DNA of 64,000 nucleotides from Vibrio cyclitrophicus (GCF_024347435.1 NZ_AP025480.1:1240001-1304000); one strand, 5' to 3'. Counted from the first letter of the stretch, positions 42,354 to 53,065 are shown. Translations and numbers: made by a program. Notes: generated from the letters alone by a model not told the origin.

Positions 42354-42920
42354 ATGATTATCGATACGCATAAATTATTGGGTTCGCTATTTTATCAAGC
42401 GACAAGTAAAGAACAGTTGGTCACCATTGTTGAAGCTTTGGTTGAGAGCGAAGTGCTCTCTGAAGAATGCTTGCAGGCATTGAGAAGTGAAGATGAAGAT
42501 GCGCTCGCAGCAGAGTTCAGCCGCTTGTTCGAAGGTGTGGGAGACATGCCAGCTCCGCCTTGGGGGTCTGTGTACCTAGATAAAGACCGTGTGGTGTTTG
42601 GTGCATCGACTGTGGAATATCGACAGTTTCTAGAATTAAACCAAATTGAATTGGATACAGGTTTAAGAGAGCCAGAAGATCAATTTGGTTTAATGTTATT
42701 CGCTCATGCGTATTTGTTAGAAAATAATAATATTAATTCAGCTCGTGAATTGCTTGAGTGTCACTTATTACCTTGGTCTTCTACTTATTTAGATAAATTA
42801 AATACAGCATCAGATTTATCATTTTATAAGAAGCTATCAAGTGATGTAATAAATTGGCTTAATCAATTAACATCTGAATATAATTTAAACGTTGCCACTA
42901 AAAAGTTATATATCGACTAA
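42354..42920 (+). CDS. TorD/DmsD-family chaperone
   Basis: This 188-residue cytosolic protein binds the Tat signal and apoprotein of molybdoenzymes until cofactor insertion. The all-helical family is recognised by SRLFEGVGDMPAPPWGSVYLDKDRVVFG (the PPWGS block) and the DQFGLMLFAHAYLLE helix. It lies divergent to dmsABC, so DmsA is its likely client. Its stop overlaps the start of the next gene (TAATG), showing coupling. Confidence 0.85.
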   Translation: MIIDTHKLLGSLFYQATSKEQLVTIVEALVESEVLSEECLQALRSEDEDALAAEFSRLFEGVGDMPAPPWGSVYLDKDRVVFGASTVEYRQFLELNQIELDTGLREPEDQFGLMLFAHAYLLENNNINSARELLECHLLPWSSTYLDKLNTASDLSFYKKLSSDVINWLNQLTSEYNLNVATKKLYID

Positions 42921-43435
42921 TGTCTGAGCAAATAAATTCGAATAGGCGTGGTTTCTTAACTCGACTCTCTAAGCCAGTTAAAGCTGCTGCAAGTTATGAA
43001 GAGAAATCACAGCGCTTACATGCTAGACCACCTAGGGCTGTCGATGAGGTGCTGTTTGAGCGTCTTTGCGACAGTTGTGGACTGTGTGAGCAAGCGTGTC
43101 CGAATAGCGTGATTGAGACGCTAGAGGGTAGTGCGCTGTTGAATTTGGATTACAACAGTTGTTCTATGTGTAACAAATGCACTGAAGTGTGCCTAACTGG
43201 CGCACTTCATCCAACGGTCACGCCTTATATCGACCTCAAGCCGAGCTTTGCTGATAGCTGCAATAATTACATGCAAATGGACTGTTCAGCATGCCAAACT
43301 GCGTGTTCAGCAGGTGTGATACACATTGAAGTAGGAGAGTTGCCTACAGTGGACAAAGATAAGTGTAACGGCTGTGGAGAGTGCCGAAGCGCTTGTTATA
43401 TTGGCTCTGTGACTCTTAACCTGACTCAGCAATAA
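42920..43435 (+). CDS. NapF-like 4Fe-4S ferredoxin
   Basis: This 171-residue protein has an N-terminal RRGFLTRLSKP segment and three sets of ferredoxin-type cysteines: CDSCGLCEQACPN, CSMCNKCTEVCLTG, and CNGCGECRSACYIG near the end. An additional CSACQTACSAG lies between them. It resembles NapF, a cytosolic ferredoxin that helps maturation of periplasmic molybdoenzymes. Its place after the DmsD-like chaperone suggests the same role for the DMSO reductase. A terminator follows after about 90 bases. Confidence 0.82.
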   Translation: MSEQINSNRRGFLTRLSKPVKAAASYEEKSQRLHARPPRAVDEVLFERLCDSCGLCEQACPNSVIETLEGSALLNLDYNSCSMCNKCTEVCLTGALHPTVTPYIDLKPSFADSCNNYMQMDCSACQTACSAGVIHIEVGELPTVDKDKCNGCGECRSACYIGSVTLNLTQQ

Positions 43436-43520
43436 ACGTTTGGTTTTGTATGACACAAGCGAACAGGAAGATTTTGGTTGAGTGATAGACGAGTTGTTTC
43501 AGATACCTAAAGACATAAAC

Positions 43521-43562
43521 AGAAAAGGGTCCGCACTCCTAAAGGAAGCGGACCCTTTTTAA
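43521..43562. terminator. Terminator between the ferredoxin gene and yfaE
   Basis: AAAAGGGTCCGC / GCGGACCCTTTT is a 12-bp stem (43523-43534, 43548-43559) with a T run to the right and an A run to the left, suitable for both convergent transcripts. Confidence 0.87.
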
Positions 43563-43607
43563 TTCTTATTGACGATATTCGAACAAAGCGACCTAAAGCC
43601 AGTTGGC

Positions 43608-43886
43608 TTATGCGCGTTTTTGCTTGTTTCTGTGAATAACGTTACTCAGCGATAGCTCAGTCTTTGCTTTACAGATACAAGGTAATATTTCATTACCTTG
43701 CGTGTAAGCCATAGCAAAACCAACGTACTCGACTTCCCCAGAATCCAACGTGCAACGACAAGCGCCACAATGCCCATCTCGGCAGTTGTATTCTGGCTCT
43801 AACCCAGCTTGTTCCATTGTTTCCAATAGAGTGTTTGAAGGGTTAGATTCAATCGAAGTCAGCTTGTTGATTTTGATTGTTGGCAT
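43608..43886 (-). CDS. yfaE: Class I ribonucleotide reductase maintenance ferredoxin YfaE
   Basis: This 92-residue plant-type 2Fe-2S ferredoxin donates electrons to rebuild the diferric tyrosyl radical of NrdB. Ligands Cys35, Cys40 and Cys43 lie in NCRDGHCGACRCTLDSG, and a fourth Cys lies in ILPCICKAK. Its start overlaps the nrdB stop by one base (TAATG), so it is translated together with its client. Confidence 0.92.
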   Translation of the reverse strand: MPTIKINKLTSIESNPSNTLLETMEQAGLEPEYNCRDGHCGACRCTLDSGEVEYVGFAMAYTQGNEILPCICKAKTELSLSNVIHRNKQKRA

Positions 43887-45019
43887 TACAGCTCGAATCC
43901 TTCAAAGTCGTCAGCTTTTACTTCGTTGTCGATCTGACCAACTAGGTAAGAACTGATTTCAGCTTCTTGTGGAGCAACTTGTACGTTATCTGAAGATAAC
44001 CATGCGTTGATCCATGGGATTGGGTTCGACGTTGCTTCTGGGTAAGCAGTACCTAAACCAACCGCTTGCATACGGATGTTAGTGATGTACTCAACGTATT
44101 GGCAAAGAATGTCTTTGTTCAGACCAATCATAGAGCCATCTTTGAATAGGTATTCTGCCCACTCTTTTTCTTGCTCTGCTGCTTCTTTGAATAGGTCGAA
44201 ACACTCTTGCTTACACTCTTCAGCGATTTGCATGAATTCGAAGTCATCTTGGCCATTACGCAGTAAGTTAATCATGTGCTGTGTACCAGTAAGGTGAAGA
44301 GCTTCATCACGAGCGATTAGCTTGATGATCTTCGCGTTACCTTCCATTAGCTCACGTTCAGCGAATGCGAATGAACATGCAAAACTCACGTAGAAACGAA
44401 TCGCTTCTAGTGCGTTTACAGACATTAGACATACGTAAAGCTTCTTCTTCAGGTCGTGAAGTGAAATCTTAACGTCTTCGCCGTTAATGTTGTGGTTGCC
44501 TTCGCCGTAGCGGTGGTAGTCAGCCGTCAGCTTGATTAAATCATCGTAGTAAAACGCGATGTCTTTCGCACGCTTCAGGATCTCTTCGTTTTCAACGATG
44601 TCGTCGAATACTACACCTGGATCATTGACGATGTTACGGATGATATGTGTGTAAGAACGAGAGTGAATCGTTTCAGAGAAAGACCAAGTCTCAATCCAAG
44701 TTTCAACTTCTGGTAGAGATACCAGTGGAAGTAGGGCAACGTTAGGGCTGCGGCCTTGGATAGAATCTAGAAGCGTTTGGTACTTCAAGTTAGAGATGAA
44801 AATGTGCTTTTCATGCTCAGGAAGCTTGTTGTAGTCGATACGGTCGCTAGATACGTCTACTTCTTCTGGACGCCAGAAGAAAGAAAGCTGCTTCTCGATC
44901 AACTTTTCGAAGATTTCGAATTTTTGTTGGTCGTAACGTGCAACGTTTACCGACTGACCCAAGAACATTGGTTCTTTTAGTTGGTCATTTTTTTGCTGAG
45001 AAAAAGTGCTGTAAGCCAT
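43886..45019 (-). CDS. nrdB: Ribonucleoside-diphosphate reductase beta subunit
   Basis: NrdB carries the diiron-tyrosyl radical of class Ia reductase. The 377 residues are canonical. The radical Tyr lies in [14 protein letters not shown], and the iron ligands include the Asp in [14 protein letters not shown] and the [10 protein letters not shown] glutamates and histidine, with further ligands in [14 protein letters not shown]. It follows nrdA after 103 bases that contain a 10-bp hairpin, and overlaps yfaE. Confidence 0.97.
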   Translation of the reverse strand: MAYSTFSQQKNDQLKEPMFLGQSVNVARYDQQKFEIFEKLIEKQLSFFWRPEEVDVSSDRIDYNKLPEHEKHIFISNLKYQTLLDSIQGRSPNVALLPLVSLPEVETWIETWSFSETIHSRSYTHIIRNIVNDPGVVFDDIVENEEILKRAKDIAFYYDDLIKLTADYHRYGEGNHNINGEDVKISLHDLKKKLYVCLMSVNALEAIRFYVSFACSFAFAERELMEGNAKIIKLIARDEALHLTGTQHMINLLRNGQDDFEFMQIAEECKQECFDLFKEAAEQEKEWAEYLFKDGSMIGLNKDILCQYVEYITNIRMQAVGLGTAYPEATSNPIPWINAWLSSDNVQVAPQEAEISSYLVGQIDNEVKADDFEGFEL

Positions 45020-45076
45020 AAATGCCTCAAATCCTTTAAAGACCCGTAATAAAACGGGCCCTGTTAATGCTTTAAA

Positions 45077-45102
45077 CCCAGAGAAGATAACTCTTCTCTG
45101 GG
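45077..45102. other. Hairpin in the nrdA-nrdB gap
   Basis: CCCAGAGAAG / CTTCTCTGGG is a perfect 10-bp repeat with a six-base loop. In the direction of nrd transcription there is no T run, so it looks like an RNA processing or stability element. Confidence 0.6.
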
Positions 45103-45122
45103 GTCTTAATGTTTATTGCGGT

Positions 45123-47405
45123 TTAGATCTTACAACCGCCGCCTTCACAATCTTCTTCCGGCACTTGAACTGCATCGCCTTGGTCGTCTTTAGCACCATC
45201 ACGAGTGTTATGGTAGTAAAGCGTCTTAACACCGTACTTGTACGCTGTAAGTAGGTCTTGAAGCAGCTTCTTCATTGGTACTTTACCGCTGTCGTAAACA
45301 CTTGGATCATAGTTAGTGTTTGCAGAGATAGCTTGGTCAACGAATTTTTGCATGATACCCACTAGGTGCAGGTAACCATCGTTCGAACCAATGTTCCAAA
45401 GTAGCTCGTAGTTCTCTTTAAGATTTAAGAAGTCAGGAACCACTTGCTTAAGGATGCCGTCTTTCGATGCTTTCACTGATACGTAACCACGTGGTGGCTC
45501 GATACCGTTAGTTGCGTTAGAGATTTGAGACGAAGTCTCAGAAGGCATAAGCGCTGTTAGCGTAGAGTTACGCAGACCGTGCTCCATGATCTCTTCGCGT
45601 AGCGTGTCCCAATCGTAGTGCAGTGGCTCTTCACATACTAAGTCGATATCTTTCTTGTAAGTATCGATTGGCAGTAGGCCTTTCGCGTAGTTGGTCTCGT
45701 GGAAAGATGGGCAACGGCCTTGTTCTTTCGCCAGTTCAACAGACGCTTTTAACAAGTGGTATTGAATTGCTTCAAAAGTACGGTGAGTCAGACTGTTTGC
45801 GCTGCCATCAGAGTACTTCACGCCGTTTTTCGCTAGGTAGTATGCGTAGTTGATGACACCCACACCTAGAGTACGACGGTTCATTGTCGACTTGCGTGCT
45901 GCTGGAAGTGGGTAGTCTTGGTAATCAAGCAATGCATCAAGTGCACGAACAACCAGTTCAGAAAGCTCAGCAAGGTCGTCTAGCTCGTTGATTGCGCCTA
46001 GGTTAAACGCTGAAAGCGTACATAGTGCAATTTCACCTTCGTCATCTTCTACGTTAGAAAGTGGCTTAGTTGGTAGCGCGATTTCTAGACATAGGTTCGA
46101 CTGACGAACAGGAGCCACTTCAGAATCAAACGGGCTGTGTGTATTACAGTGGTCAACGTTCTGAATGTAGATACGACCAGTAGAAGCTCGCTCTTGCATT
46201 AGCAGAGAGAACAGCTCAACGGCTTTAACCGTTTCACGCTTCACTGAAGGGTCGTTTTCGTACTTAACATATAGTTCTTCAAAACGGTCTTGGTTTTCGA
46301 AGAACGCATCGTAAAGGCCAGGTACGTCAGAAGGTGAGAACAGGCTGATGTTGCCACCTTGAACAAGACGAGAGTACATGAGTTTGTTCAGCTGTACGCC
46401 GTAGTCCATGTGACGAACACGGTTCTCTTCAACGCCGCGGTTGTTTTTCAGTACTAATAGAGACTGAACTTCACCATGCCATAGTGGGTAGAATACCGTT
46501 GCCGCACCGCCACGAACACCACCTTGTGAACAACATTTTACTGCTGTTTGGAAGTATTTGTAGAAAGGGATACAGCCAGTGTGGAACGCTTCACCATTAC
46601 GGATTTCAGAACCCAGCGCACGGATACGACCTGCGTTGATACCAATACCAGCACGTTGAGATACGTAACGAACAATTGAGCTTGCTGTTGCGTTGATTGA
46701 ATCAAGGCTGTCACCACATTCGATCAGTACACAAGAGCTGAATTGACGAGTAGGCGTACGTACACCAGACATGATCGGTGTAGGTAGAGAAATCTTAAAC
46801 GTAGACGATGCGTCGTAAAAACGTTTGATGTAGTCAAGACGAGTCGATTTAGGGTATTTAGCGAATAGACACGCAGCCACTAGGATGTAAAGAAACTGAG
46901 CACTCTCGTAGATTTCTTTTGTTACACGGTTTTGCACGAAGTATTTACCTTCAAGCTGCTTAACTGCCGCGTAAGAGAAGTCTAAGTCACGCTTATGGTC
47001 GATGTACTGGTCTAGCTCTTCAAACTCAGCTTTCGTGTAATCTTGCATTAGGTGGCTGTCATATTTACCCATATCGACTAGTTTTGAAACGTGGTCATAA
47101 AGCGCAGGTGGCTCGTATTCGCCATACGCTTTTTTACGTAGGTGGAATACTGACAGACGTGCTGCTAGATATTGGTAATCAGGAGTCTCTTCAGAGATTA
47201 AATCCGCTGCTGACTTGATGATAGTTTCATGAATGTCAGTCGTGGTGATGCCGTCGTAAAACTGAATGTGAGCTTTCAATTCTACTTGTGATACAGAAAC
47301 ATTGTGCAAGCCTTCAGCTGCCCATGTGATCACGCGGTGGATCTTCTCTAGATCGATGGTTTCTTTGCGCCCGTTACGCTTGGTAACAGTAAGTTGTTGG
47401 TTCAT
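45123..47405 (-). CDS. nrdA: Ribonucleoside-diphosphate reductase alpha subunit
   Basis: NrdA is the catalytic subunit of class Ia reductase, which makes deoxynucleotides from nucleoside diphosphates. It is about 760 residues from MNQQLTVTKRNG, the conserved beginning. The frame extends seven codons upstream to another ATG at 47426. The N-terminal ATP-cone (residues 5-95) gives dATP feedback. Active-site cysteines lie in FSSCVLIECGDS, SNLCLEIALPT (thiyl Cys) and ALCTLSAFNLG. The C-terminal CEGGGCKI shuttle cysteines are intact. Upstream lie NrdR-box-like sequences and a DnaA box. Confidence 0.97.
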   Translation of the reverse strand: MNQQLTVTKRNGRKETIDLEKIHRVITWAAEGLHNVSVSQVELKAHIQFYDGITTTDIHETIIKSAADLISEETPDYQYLAARLSVFHLRKKAYGEYEPPALYDHVSKLVDMGKYDSHLMQDYTKAEFEELDQYIDHKRDLDFSYAAVKQLEGKYFVQNRVTKEIYESAQFLYILVAACLFAKYPKSTRLDYIKRFYDASSTFKISLPTPIMSGVRTPTRQFSSCVLIECGDSLDSINATASSIVRYVSQRAGIGINAGRIRALGSEIRNGEAFHTGCIPFYKYFQTAVKCCSQGGVRGGAATVFYPLWHGEVQSLLVLKNNRGVEENRVRHMDYGVQLNKLMYSRLVQGGNISLFSPSDVPGLYDAFFENQDRFEELYVKYENDPSVKRETVKAVELFSLLMQERASTGRIYIQNVDHCNTHSPFDSEVAPVRQSNLCLEIALPTKPLSNVEDDEGEIALCTLSAFNLGAINELDDLAELSELVVRALDALLDYQDYPLPAARKSTMNRRTLGVGVINYAYYLAKNGVKYSDGSANSLTHRTFEAIQYHLLKASVELAKEQGRCPSFHETNYAKGLLPIDTYKKDIDLVCEEPLHYDWDTLREEIMEHGLRNSTLTALMPSETSSQISNATNGIEPPRGYVSVKASKDGILKQVVPDFLNLKENYELLWNIGSNDGYLHLVGIMQKFVDQAISANTNYDPSVYDSGKVPMKKLLQDLLTAYKYGVKTLYYHNTRDGAKDDQGDAVQVPEEDCEGGGCKI

Positions 47406-47502
47406 TCTGCTTAATTTCCCTAACAAAACTGAACAAGGCCGTGTTTTTGTGTATTTCTGTGTAATTTTTGTAAATTACGTGTCGGCTTTGTGATCTTGGT
47501 CT

Positions 47503-47538
47503 ACCCATATATTGTAGTTCAAACACAACATATAGGGG
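47503..47538. promoter_or_regulatory. Pair of NrdR-box-like sequences upstream of nrdA
   Basis: ACCCATATATTGTAGT (47503-47518) and ACACAACATATAGGGG (47523-47538) both resemble the NrdR consensus ACACWATATNTTGTGT. Their centres are 20 bp apart, about two helical turns. They lie about 100-130 bases before nrdA, as expected for ATP/dATP-sensing NrdR repression. Confidence 0.65.
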
Positions 47539-47607
47539 TCATTTGTTTGTTGGGTTACAAGATAGTGCTACAACCGAACTTTTTCAAGGTAAAGAAATTG
47601 GGTTGCT

Positions 47608-47616
47608 TGTGGATAA
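47608..47616 (-). promoter_or_regulatory. DnaA box upstream of nrdA
   Basis: TGTGGATAA is the complement of TTATCCACA, the strongest DnaA 9-mer. It lies about 205 bases upstream of nrdA. DnaA boxes control nrdAB in E. coli, so cell-cycle-linked regulation is plausible. Confidence 0.55.
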
Positions 47617-47913
47617 GTGGTGGATTGAAAAAAAACTGTAAGTGACCACTAACTGATGAAGATAGATGAGACTTGATTGTATAAAAGTCGGCTTTTAATG
47701 ATGCTTTATTTTTGCACGCCTATAAAAAAAAATCCCTTGATCTTTGAGCAAAATGGGCGATGGATTTTAGGCGATTAAATTTAAATCTAGGTGGTCAAAA
47801 TGGAAGCTAGCGCACGAAATTTAGACTGAAAAAAGTCGCAAACTTATGTTAATTGCAACCTTTTTCATTAGTCTTTTTTAGAAAAAATTTTACGGTAGGA
47901 TAGCTGATATTTT

Positions 47914-48624
47914 TTAAGCGAAATTTTGCGTATGCACGATGTAATTGACATCAACACTGCGACCTAATCGGTAAGTGTCTGTCAGTGGATTATAGTGCAG
48001 CCCAGTGATACCGAGTTCTTGTAGAGATGTATTATCAATCATCTTGATAAGTTCAGCTGGGCGAATGAACTTGTCATGCTCGTGAGTGCCTTCAGGAACT
48101 ATCTTTAGTAGCTTCTCTGCACCAACAATCGCAAACAAGTAAGATTTAAAATTGCGGTTCAACGTAGAGAAGAAAACGTGGCCATCCGGTTTGACCAATT
48201 TTGAACATGCGGTGATCACTGATTGTGGATCAGGCACGTGCTCTAGCATTTCCATGCAAGTGACCACGTCGTAAGTTTGTGGATTCTCTTCTGCGTGGTC
48301 TTCAATGGTACTTTGGATGTAATCGAGCTTGGTGCCAGTTTCTAGTGCGTGCAAGCGTGCCACTTCAAGTGGTTCTTTGCCCATGTCTAGCCCTGTCACT
48401 ACAGCACCTTCGATTGCCATACTTTCCGCTAAAATGCCACCACCGCAACCAACATCGAGCACTTTCTTACCAAACAAACCTTCAGTTTTTTCTAGCACGT
48501 AGTTTAGGCGTAGTGGGTTGATTTGATGTAGAGGCTTAAATTCGCCTTCTAGATCCCACCAGCGTGACGCCATGTCTTCAAATTTCTTGATTTCTGCTGG
48601 GTCTACATTCTGTGATTTAGTCAT
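47914..48624 (-). CDS. ubiG: Ubiquinone biosynthesis O-methyltransferase UbiG
   Basis: UbiG performs both O-methylation steps in ubiquinone synthesis using S-adenosylmethionine. From [20 protein letters not shown] the protein is about 236 residues, the family length. The frame is open 39 codons further upstream, but that part is not UbiG-like. Motif [31 protein letters not shown] and [15 protein letters not shown] are the SAM-binding blocks. It is divergent from gyrA, which is also the order in E. coli. Confidence 0.95.
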   Translation of the reverse strand: MTKSQNVDPAEIKKFEDMASRWWDLEGEFKPLHQINPLRLNYVLEKTEGLFGKKVLDVGCGGGILAESMAIEGAVVTGLDMGKEPLEVARLHALETGTKLDYIQSTIEDHAEENPQTYDVVTCMEMLEHVPDPQSVITACSKLVKPDGHVFFSTLNRNFKSYLFAIVGAEKLLKIVPEGTHEHDKFIRPAELIKMIDNTSLQELGITGLHYNPLTDTYRLGRSVDVNYIVHTQNFA

Positions 48625-48915
48625 AATCGGCATTTCCAAGTTAAATACGGCATCCATGAAATTGCAGGCATTATAACTTGCCTTTTCGCCTTGACCAGAA
48701 GATCTACAATTTTGCGAACTTATTGGGTGTAAAGTGACCATGTTTCAGCGAGATATGATGCGGAGGTGCAATTTCTCATCAATTGATTGGCTACAAGGGT
48801 CACAAGATGGTAAAAGGAGAGGGAAAGTGATGCCTCCGTAGGTAAATTTGTGTTATATTTTTCGGTCTTATACGTATTCAAAAATACGATCTGACTATAG
48901 AGGGAAAATGGCTCT

Positions 48916-51603
48916 ATGAGCGATCTAGCGAAAGAGATCACGCCCGTAAATATTGAAGATGAGCTTAGAGGTTCATACCTAGACTACGCGATGTCCGTCA
49001 TCGTTGGTCGTGCCCTTCCAGATGTGCGTGATGGCCTAAAACCTGTACACCGCCGCGTTTTGTTCGCGATGAATGTACTGGGTAATGATTGGAACAAACC
49101 ATATAAAAAGTCTGCTCGTGTAGTAGGTGATGTAATCGGTAAATACCACCCGCATGGTGATAGTGCTGTATACGATACTATTGTTCGTATGGCTCAACCG
49201 TTCTCACTGCGTTACATGCTAGTTGATGGCCAAGGTAACTTTGGTTCTATCGATGGCGACTCCGCGGCTGCAATGCGTTATACCGAAGTTCGTATGGCGA
49301 AAATTGCTCACGAGCTCCTGGCTGACCTTGATAAGGAAACTGTGGACTACGTACCGAACTACGATGGTACAGAACAAATTCCAGCAGTACTTCCTACAAA
49401 AATTCCTAACCTATTGGTAAACGGTGCTTCTGGTATCGCAGTAGGTATGGCTACCAACATCCCACCACATAACCTTGGTGAAGTTGTTGATGGCTGTTTA
49501 GCATTTATCAATAATGAAGATATTACTATTGATGAGCTAATGGACTATATCCCTGGTCCTGACTTCCCGACAGCAGCACTTATCAGTGGTCGTAAAGGCA
49601 TCGTAGATGCTTATAAAACTGGCCGCGGTAAAGTTTACATGCGTTCAAAAGCGAATATTGAAGTAGAGAAAAATGGTAAAGAAACCATTATCGTTACTGA
49701 GATTCCTTACCAAGTAAACAAAGCTCGCCTGATCGAGAAGATTGCTGAACTGGTTAAAGATAAGAAAGTTGAAGGCATCAGTGCTCTACGTGACGAATCT
49801 GATAAAGATGGTATGCGTATTGTTATTGAATGTAAGCGTGACGCTGTCGGTGAAGTTGTATTGAACAACCTTTACTCACAAACTCAACTGCAAACAACTT
49901 TCGGTATCAACATGGTTGCGCTGAACAATGGTCAACCACAGTTGTTCAACATCAAAGACATGCTTAAGTGCTTTGTAGACCACCGTCGCGAAGTTGTGAC
50001 TCGTCGTACTATCTTTGAACTGAAGAAAGCACGCGACCGTGCACACATCCTTGAAGCATTGTCTCTAGCACTTGCTAACATTGACGAAATCATCGAGCTT
50101 ATCCGTAACGCTCCAACGCCTGCTGAAGCAAAAGCTGGTTTAGTAGCTCGCGGTTGGGAACTTGGTAACGTTGCAGCAATGCTTGAACGTGCAGGTACTG
50201 ATGCGGCTCGTCCTGATTGGTTGGAAGACCAATACGGCATCCGCGATGGCCAATACTTCCTAACGGAAACACAAGCACAAGCTATTCTAGAGCTTCGTCT
50301 TCATCGCTTAACTGGCCTTGAACATGAGAAGATTCTAGACGAGTACAAAGCGCTTCTAGAAGAAATCGCTGAGCTAATGCACATTCTTGCAAGCACTGAG
50401 CGTTTGATGGAAGTTATCCGTGAAGAACTTGAAGCGGTACGTGAAATCTATGGCGACGCTCGTCGTACAGAAATCACAGCAGCGGTTCATGACATCGACA
50501 TGGAAGAGCTGATTGCTCAAGAAGACGTTGTAGTAACGCTTTCTAACGCAGGTTATGTTAAGTACCAAATTCTAAGCGACTACGAAGCTCAGCGTCGTGG
50601 TGGTAAAGGTAAGAGTGCAACTAAGATGAAAGATGAGGATTACATTGAGCGTCTGCTTGTTGCTAATACTCACGATAACATCTTATGTTTCTCTACTCGT
50701 GGTAAGACGTACCGCCTGAAAGTTTACCAACTGCCTCAAGCAAGCCGCACCGCTCGTGGTAAGCCTATCGTTAACATTCTTCCTCTAGAAGAAGGTGAGC
50801 GTATTACGGCTATCCTGCCTGTCTCTGAGTTCTCTAACGAGAAATTCATCTTCATGGCAACAGGCGACGGTACAGTTAAGAAGACATCACTGGATCAATT
50901 CGCAAACGTACGTGCTAACGGCCTAATCGCAGTTAACCTACGTGACGATGATTCACTGATTGGCGTTGATATTACTGATGGTAATAGCGACATCATGCTG
51001 TTCTCTAAATCGGGCAAAGTTGTTCGCTTTAACGAGGACAAAGTACGTCCAATGGGTCGTACTGCATCTGGTGTTCGTGGTATGAAGCTTCCAGAAGACG
51101 ATCAAGTGGTTTCACTGATTGTTCCTTCAAATGAAGGCGATATCCTAACTGTGACTCAAAACGGTTACGGTAAGCGTACTGAGTTGGCTGAATACCCAAC
51201 GAAAGGCCGTGCAACGCAAGGTGTAGTATCTATCAAAGTCTCTGATCGTAATGGCCCAGTAGTTGGTGCTGTTCAGGTTGAAGAAGGCGATGAAATGATG
51301 ATGATCACCGACGCAGGCACACTAGTACGTACTCGCGTGGCGGAAGTCAGCCAAGTTGGTCGTAACACTCAAGGTGTAACACTGATCCGTACTGCTGAAG
51401 ATGAGAATGTTGTAGGTCTACAACGTATCGACGAAGTAGAAGAAGCTGAGATTGTTGAAGGCGAAGAAACTGAAGAAGCAAATGCTGACGCAGTAAACGC
51501 AGAAACAGTTAATGCAGAAGGAAAGGTCGTTTCTGAATCAAATGAAGAGCAAGCATCCGATGCTTCTGACTCTGAGAGTGATAGCGAGCAAGATACTGAG
51601 TAA
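48916..51603 (+). CDS. gyrA: DNA gyrase subunit A
   Basis: GyrA cuts and rejoins DNA in the gyrase A2B2 complex that introduces negative supercoils. The 895 residues start [20 protein letters not shown]. The catalytic Tyr122 lies in [10 protein letters not shown]. Codons 83 and 87 in the quinolone-resistance region encode Ser and Asp ([12 protein letters not shown]), the susceptible form. The C-terminal DNA-wrapping domain begins with the GyrA box QRRGGKG. The last 50 residues are a very acidic Glu/Asp/Ser tail, common in Vibrio GyrA. A strong terminator follows. Confidence 0.98.
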   Translation: MSDLAKEITPVNIEDELRGSYLDYAMSVIVGRALPDVRDGLKPVHRRVLFAMNVLGNDWNKPYKKSARVVGDVIGKYHPHGDSAVYDTIVRMAQPFSLRYMLVDGQGNFGSIDGDSAAAMRYTEVRMAKIAHELLADLDKETVDYVPNYDGTEQIPAVLPTKIPNLLVNGASGIAVGMATNIPPHNLGEVVDGCLAFINNEDITIDELMDYIPGPDFPTAALISGRKGIVDAYKTGRGKVYMRSKANIEVEKNGKETIIVTEIPYQVNKARLIEKIAELVKDKKVEGISALRDESDKDGMRIVIECKRDAVGEVVLNNLYSQTQLQTTFGINMVALNNGQPQLFNIKDMLKCFVDHRREVVTRRTIFELKKARDRAHILEALSLALANIDEIIELIRNAPTPAEAKAGLVARGWELGNVAAMLERAGTDAARPDWLEDQYGIRDGQYFLTETQAQAILELRLHRLTGLEHEKILDEYKALLEEIAELMHILASTERLMEVIREELEAVREIYGDARRTEITAAVHDIDMEELIAQEDVVVTLSNAGYVKYQILSDYEAQRRGGKGKSATKMKDEDYIERLLVANTHDNILCFSTRGKTYRLKVYQLPQASRTARGKPIVNILPLEEGERITAILPVSEFSNEKFIFMATGDGTVKKTSLDQFANVRANGLIAVNLRDDDSLIGVDITDGNSDIMLFSKSGKVVRFNEDKVRPMGRTASGVRGMKLPEDDQVVSLIVPSNEGDILTVTQNGYGKRTELAEYPTKGRATQGVVSIKVSDRNGPVVGAVQVEEGDEMMMITDAGTLVRTRVAEVSQVGRNTQGVTLIRTAEDENVVGLQRIDEVEEAEIVEGEETEEANADAVNAETVNAEGKVVSESNEEQASDASDSESDSEQDTE

Positions 51604-51637
51604 TCTCGATTACACTAAGTAATTAAGAGTACCAATG

Positions 51638-51668
51638 AAAAAACCGAGCCTAAGTGCTCGGTTTTTTA
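51638..51668 (+). terminator. Terminator after gyrA
   Basis: AAACCGAGC / GCTCGGTTT with a six-base loop and a T run. Confidence 0.9.
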
Positions 51669-51840
51669 TTACCTGTCATTTCATTTTTCTTATCAGTTCG
51701 TTTAGGTCTTAGAGCAGACCTTAACCTGTCGCTTTTATGCAAAAGTTTGAGCACTAAATCTCGAACGCTAAACTTTGATCAATAACGAGGCAGAACGAAA
51801 GCGATAGAGTAGGAGATAAAGCTAAATAAAAGGATGTGGA

Positions 51841-52470
51841 ATGGATATCTGGTTGTTGGTTGCTTTACTATTAATGAGTCTGTTTTTTATCGCGTTTGTT
51901 ATTGCCGCGAGCAAAAATGGCCGTCATTTAAAAGGCAATGCGATGATTTCGCTTATCGCTGTGGTTTTGAGTGTGCTTGTCTGGTTTCAGCTTAAACAAG
52001 AGTTACCTCAATTTCCTTTAGATGATAGCGATAGCTACACGGCAACAGATTTCCAAGATGAGCTTCAGCAGAGCCTTGAGCAAGACCCAAATCAATCCGA
52101 TTTGTGGTTTAAGCTTGGTGGTGTGTACATGCAAAAAGGGGAGTTTGATGCGGCATTCACTTGCTACGATTATGCGATTCGATTAGATCCTCAAGCACCT
52201 TCTGGTATTTATGCTGCTAAAGCTACTGCACTTTATTACCTTAGCTCCCAGGCGATGAGTGATGAGGTCAAGAGGCTATTAAATCAGTCGATGCAGCTTG
52301 ATCCAAACGATCGTACCGCCTTAATGTTGATTGCGACCGATCACTTCATTAGTATGCGCTATCGACAAGCGATCGATGCGTGGACTCAAATCCTCGATTC
52401 CAATCAAAAGGGCATTGATCGTGTTTCGATTATTCATTCGATCAACCAAGCCAAAGAGATGATCCGCTAG
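51841..52470 (+). CDS. Membrane-anchored TPR protein, NrfG/CcmI-like
   Basis: This 209-residue protein has two N-terminal membrane helices (about 3-23 and 35-52), followed by a periplasmic or cytoplasmic TPR region (about 80-200). PNQSDLWFKLGGVYMQKGEFDAAFTCYDYAIRLDPQ is a good TPR unit. The arrangement resembles CcmI/NrfG, which present apocytochrome c to the haem lyase. No nrfG is seen inside the nrf cluster starting about 1 kb further on, so this may be the missing partner. This is inference; other TPR functions are possible. Confidence 0.6.
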   Translation: MDIWLLVALLLMSLFFIAFVIAASKNGRHLKGNAMISLIAVVLSVLVWFQLKQELPQFPLDDSDSYTATDFQDELQQSLEQDPNQSDLWFKLGGVYMQKGEFDAAFTCYDYAIRLDPQAPSGIYAAKATALYYLSSQAMSDEVKRLLNQSMQLDPNDRTALMLIATDHFISMRYRQAIDAWTQILDSNQKGIDRVSIIHSINQAKEMIR

Positions 52471-52575
52471 GCTTGGTCAATAAGCTTGTTGTTCCTGAAT
52501 AAATTTTGAAACTATTTACCTTTGAAGTAATTCGACTCTAAAGTGATTAATTTCTAAAATCATTATTTTCCGTAT

Positions 52576-52920
52576 CTATTGGCTTTCGATCATTTCAGTT
52601 AAACCACCTGCGTTATGGATTTGAGTAAATCCTTGATCACGCAAGAACTGATACGCTTGCCCTGAGCGATTACCACTGCGGCAATACAAAACGATCGGTT
52701 GGTCTTTCTCAATATTAGCAAAGTGAGTCGCTACTTCTGAAAGAGGGTAGTTGATGGCGTTGTCTAGATGCCCTTGTTCGAACTCTGCAGGTGTTCTTAC
52801 ATCAATGACTAATGCACCTTTCTCTATCAACTCCCACCCTGTCTCTGCGCGCTCTGATGCGTTAACGCCTGAACTGAGTAGTGTAATGCATAATGCTAAA
52901 AGCGAAAATAAGGTCTTCAT
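52576..52920 (-). CDS. Exported rhodanese-domain protein (PspE-like)
   Basis: This 114-residue protein has a signal peptide (1-22, ending GVNA) and a single rhodanese domain. The active-site loop is CRSGNRSG, with the sulfur-carrying Cys; VIDVRTPAEFEQGHLDNAINYPL is the classical first half. It probably transfers sulfane sulfur in the periplasm, as PspE does. It is alone on its transcript, next to the nrfA terminator. Confidence 0.87.
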   Translation of the reverse strand: MKTLFSLLALCITLLSSGVNASERAETGWELIEKGALVIDVRTPAEFEQGHLDNAINYPLSEVATHFANIEKDQPIVLYCRSGNRSGQAYQFLRDQGFTQIHNAGGLTEMIESQ

Positions 52921-53002
52921 TTTTGACTCCTTGAATTAGCAAACGGTCATTGGAAAGTACGTATTGATTTGAATGCTTCAAACCCAACACTGAATATTTA
53001 AA

Positions 53003-53043
53003 ACAAAAAACCAGCCACACAACAATAGTGTGACTGGTTTTTA
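53003..53043. terminator. Terminator of nrfA
   Basis: AAACCAG-C-CACAC / GTGTG-A-CTGGTTT has one mismatch (53008-53020, 53028-53040) with A and T runs. On the minus strand it ends in TTTTTTGTTTT after nrfA. Confidence 0.82.
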
Positions 53044-53065
53044 CCTAACGGTCTATTTGAAGAAA

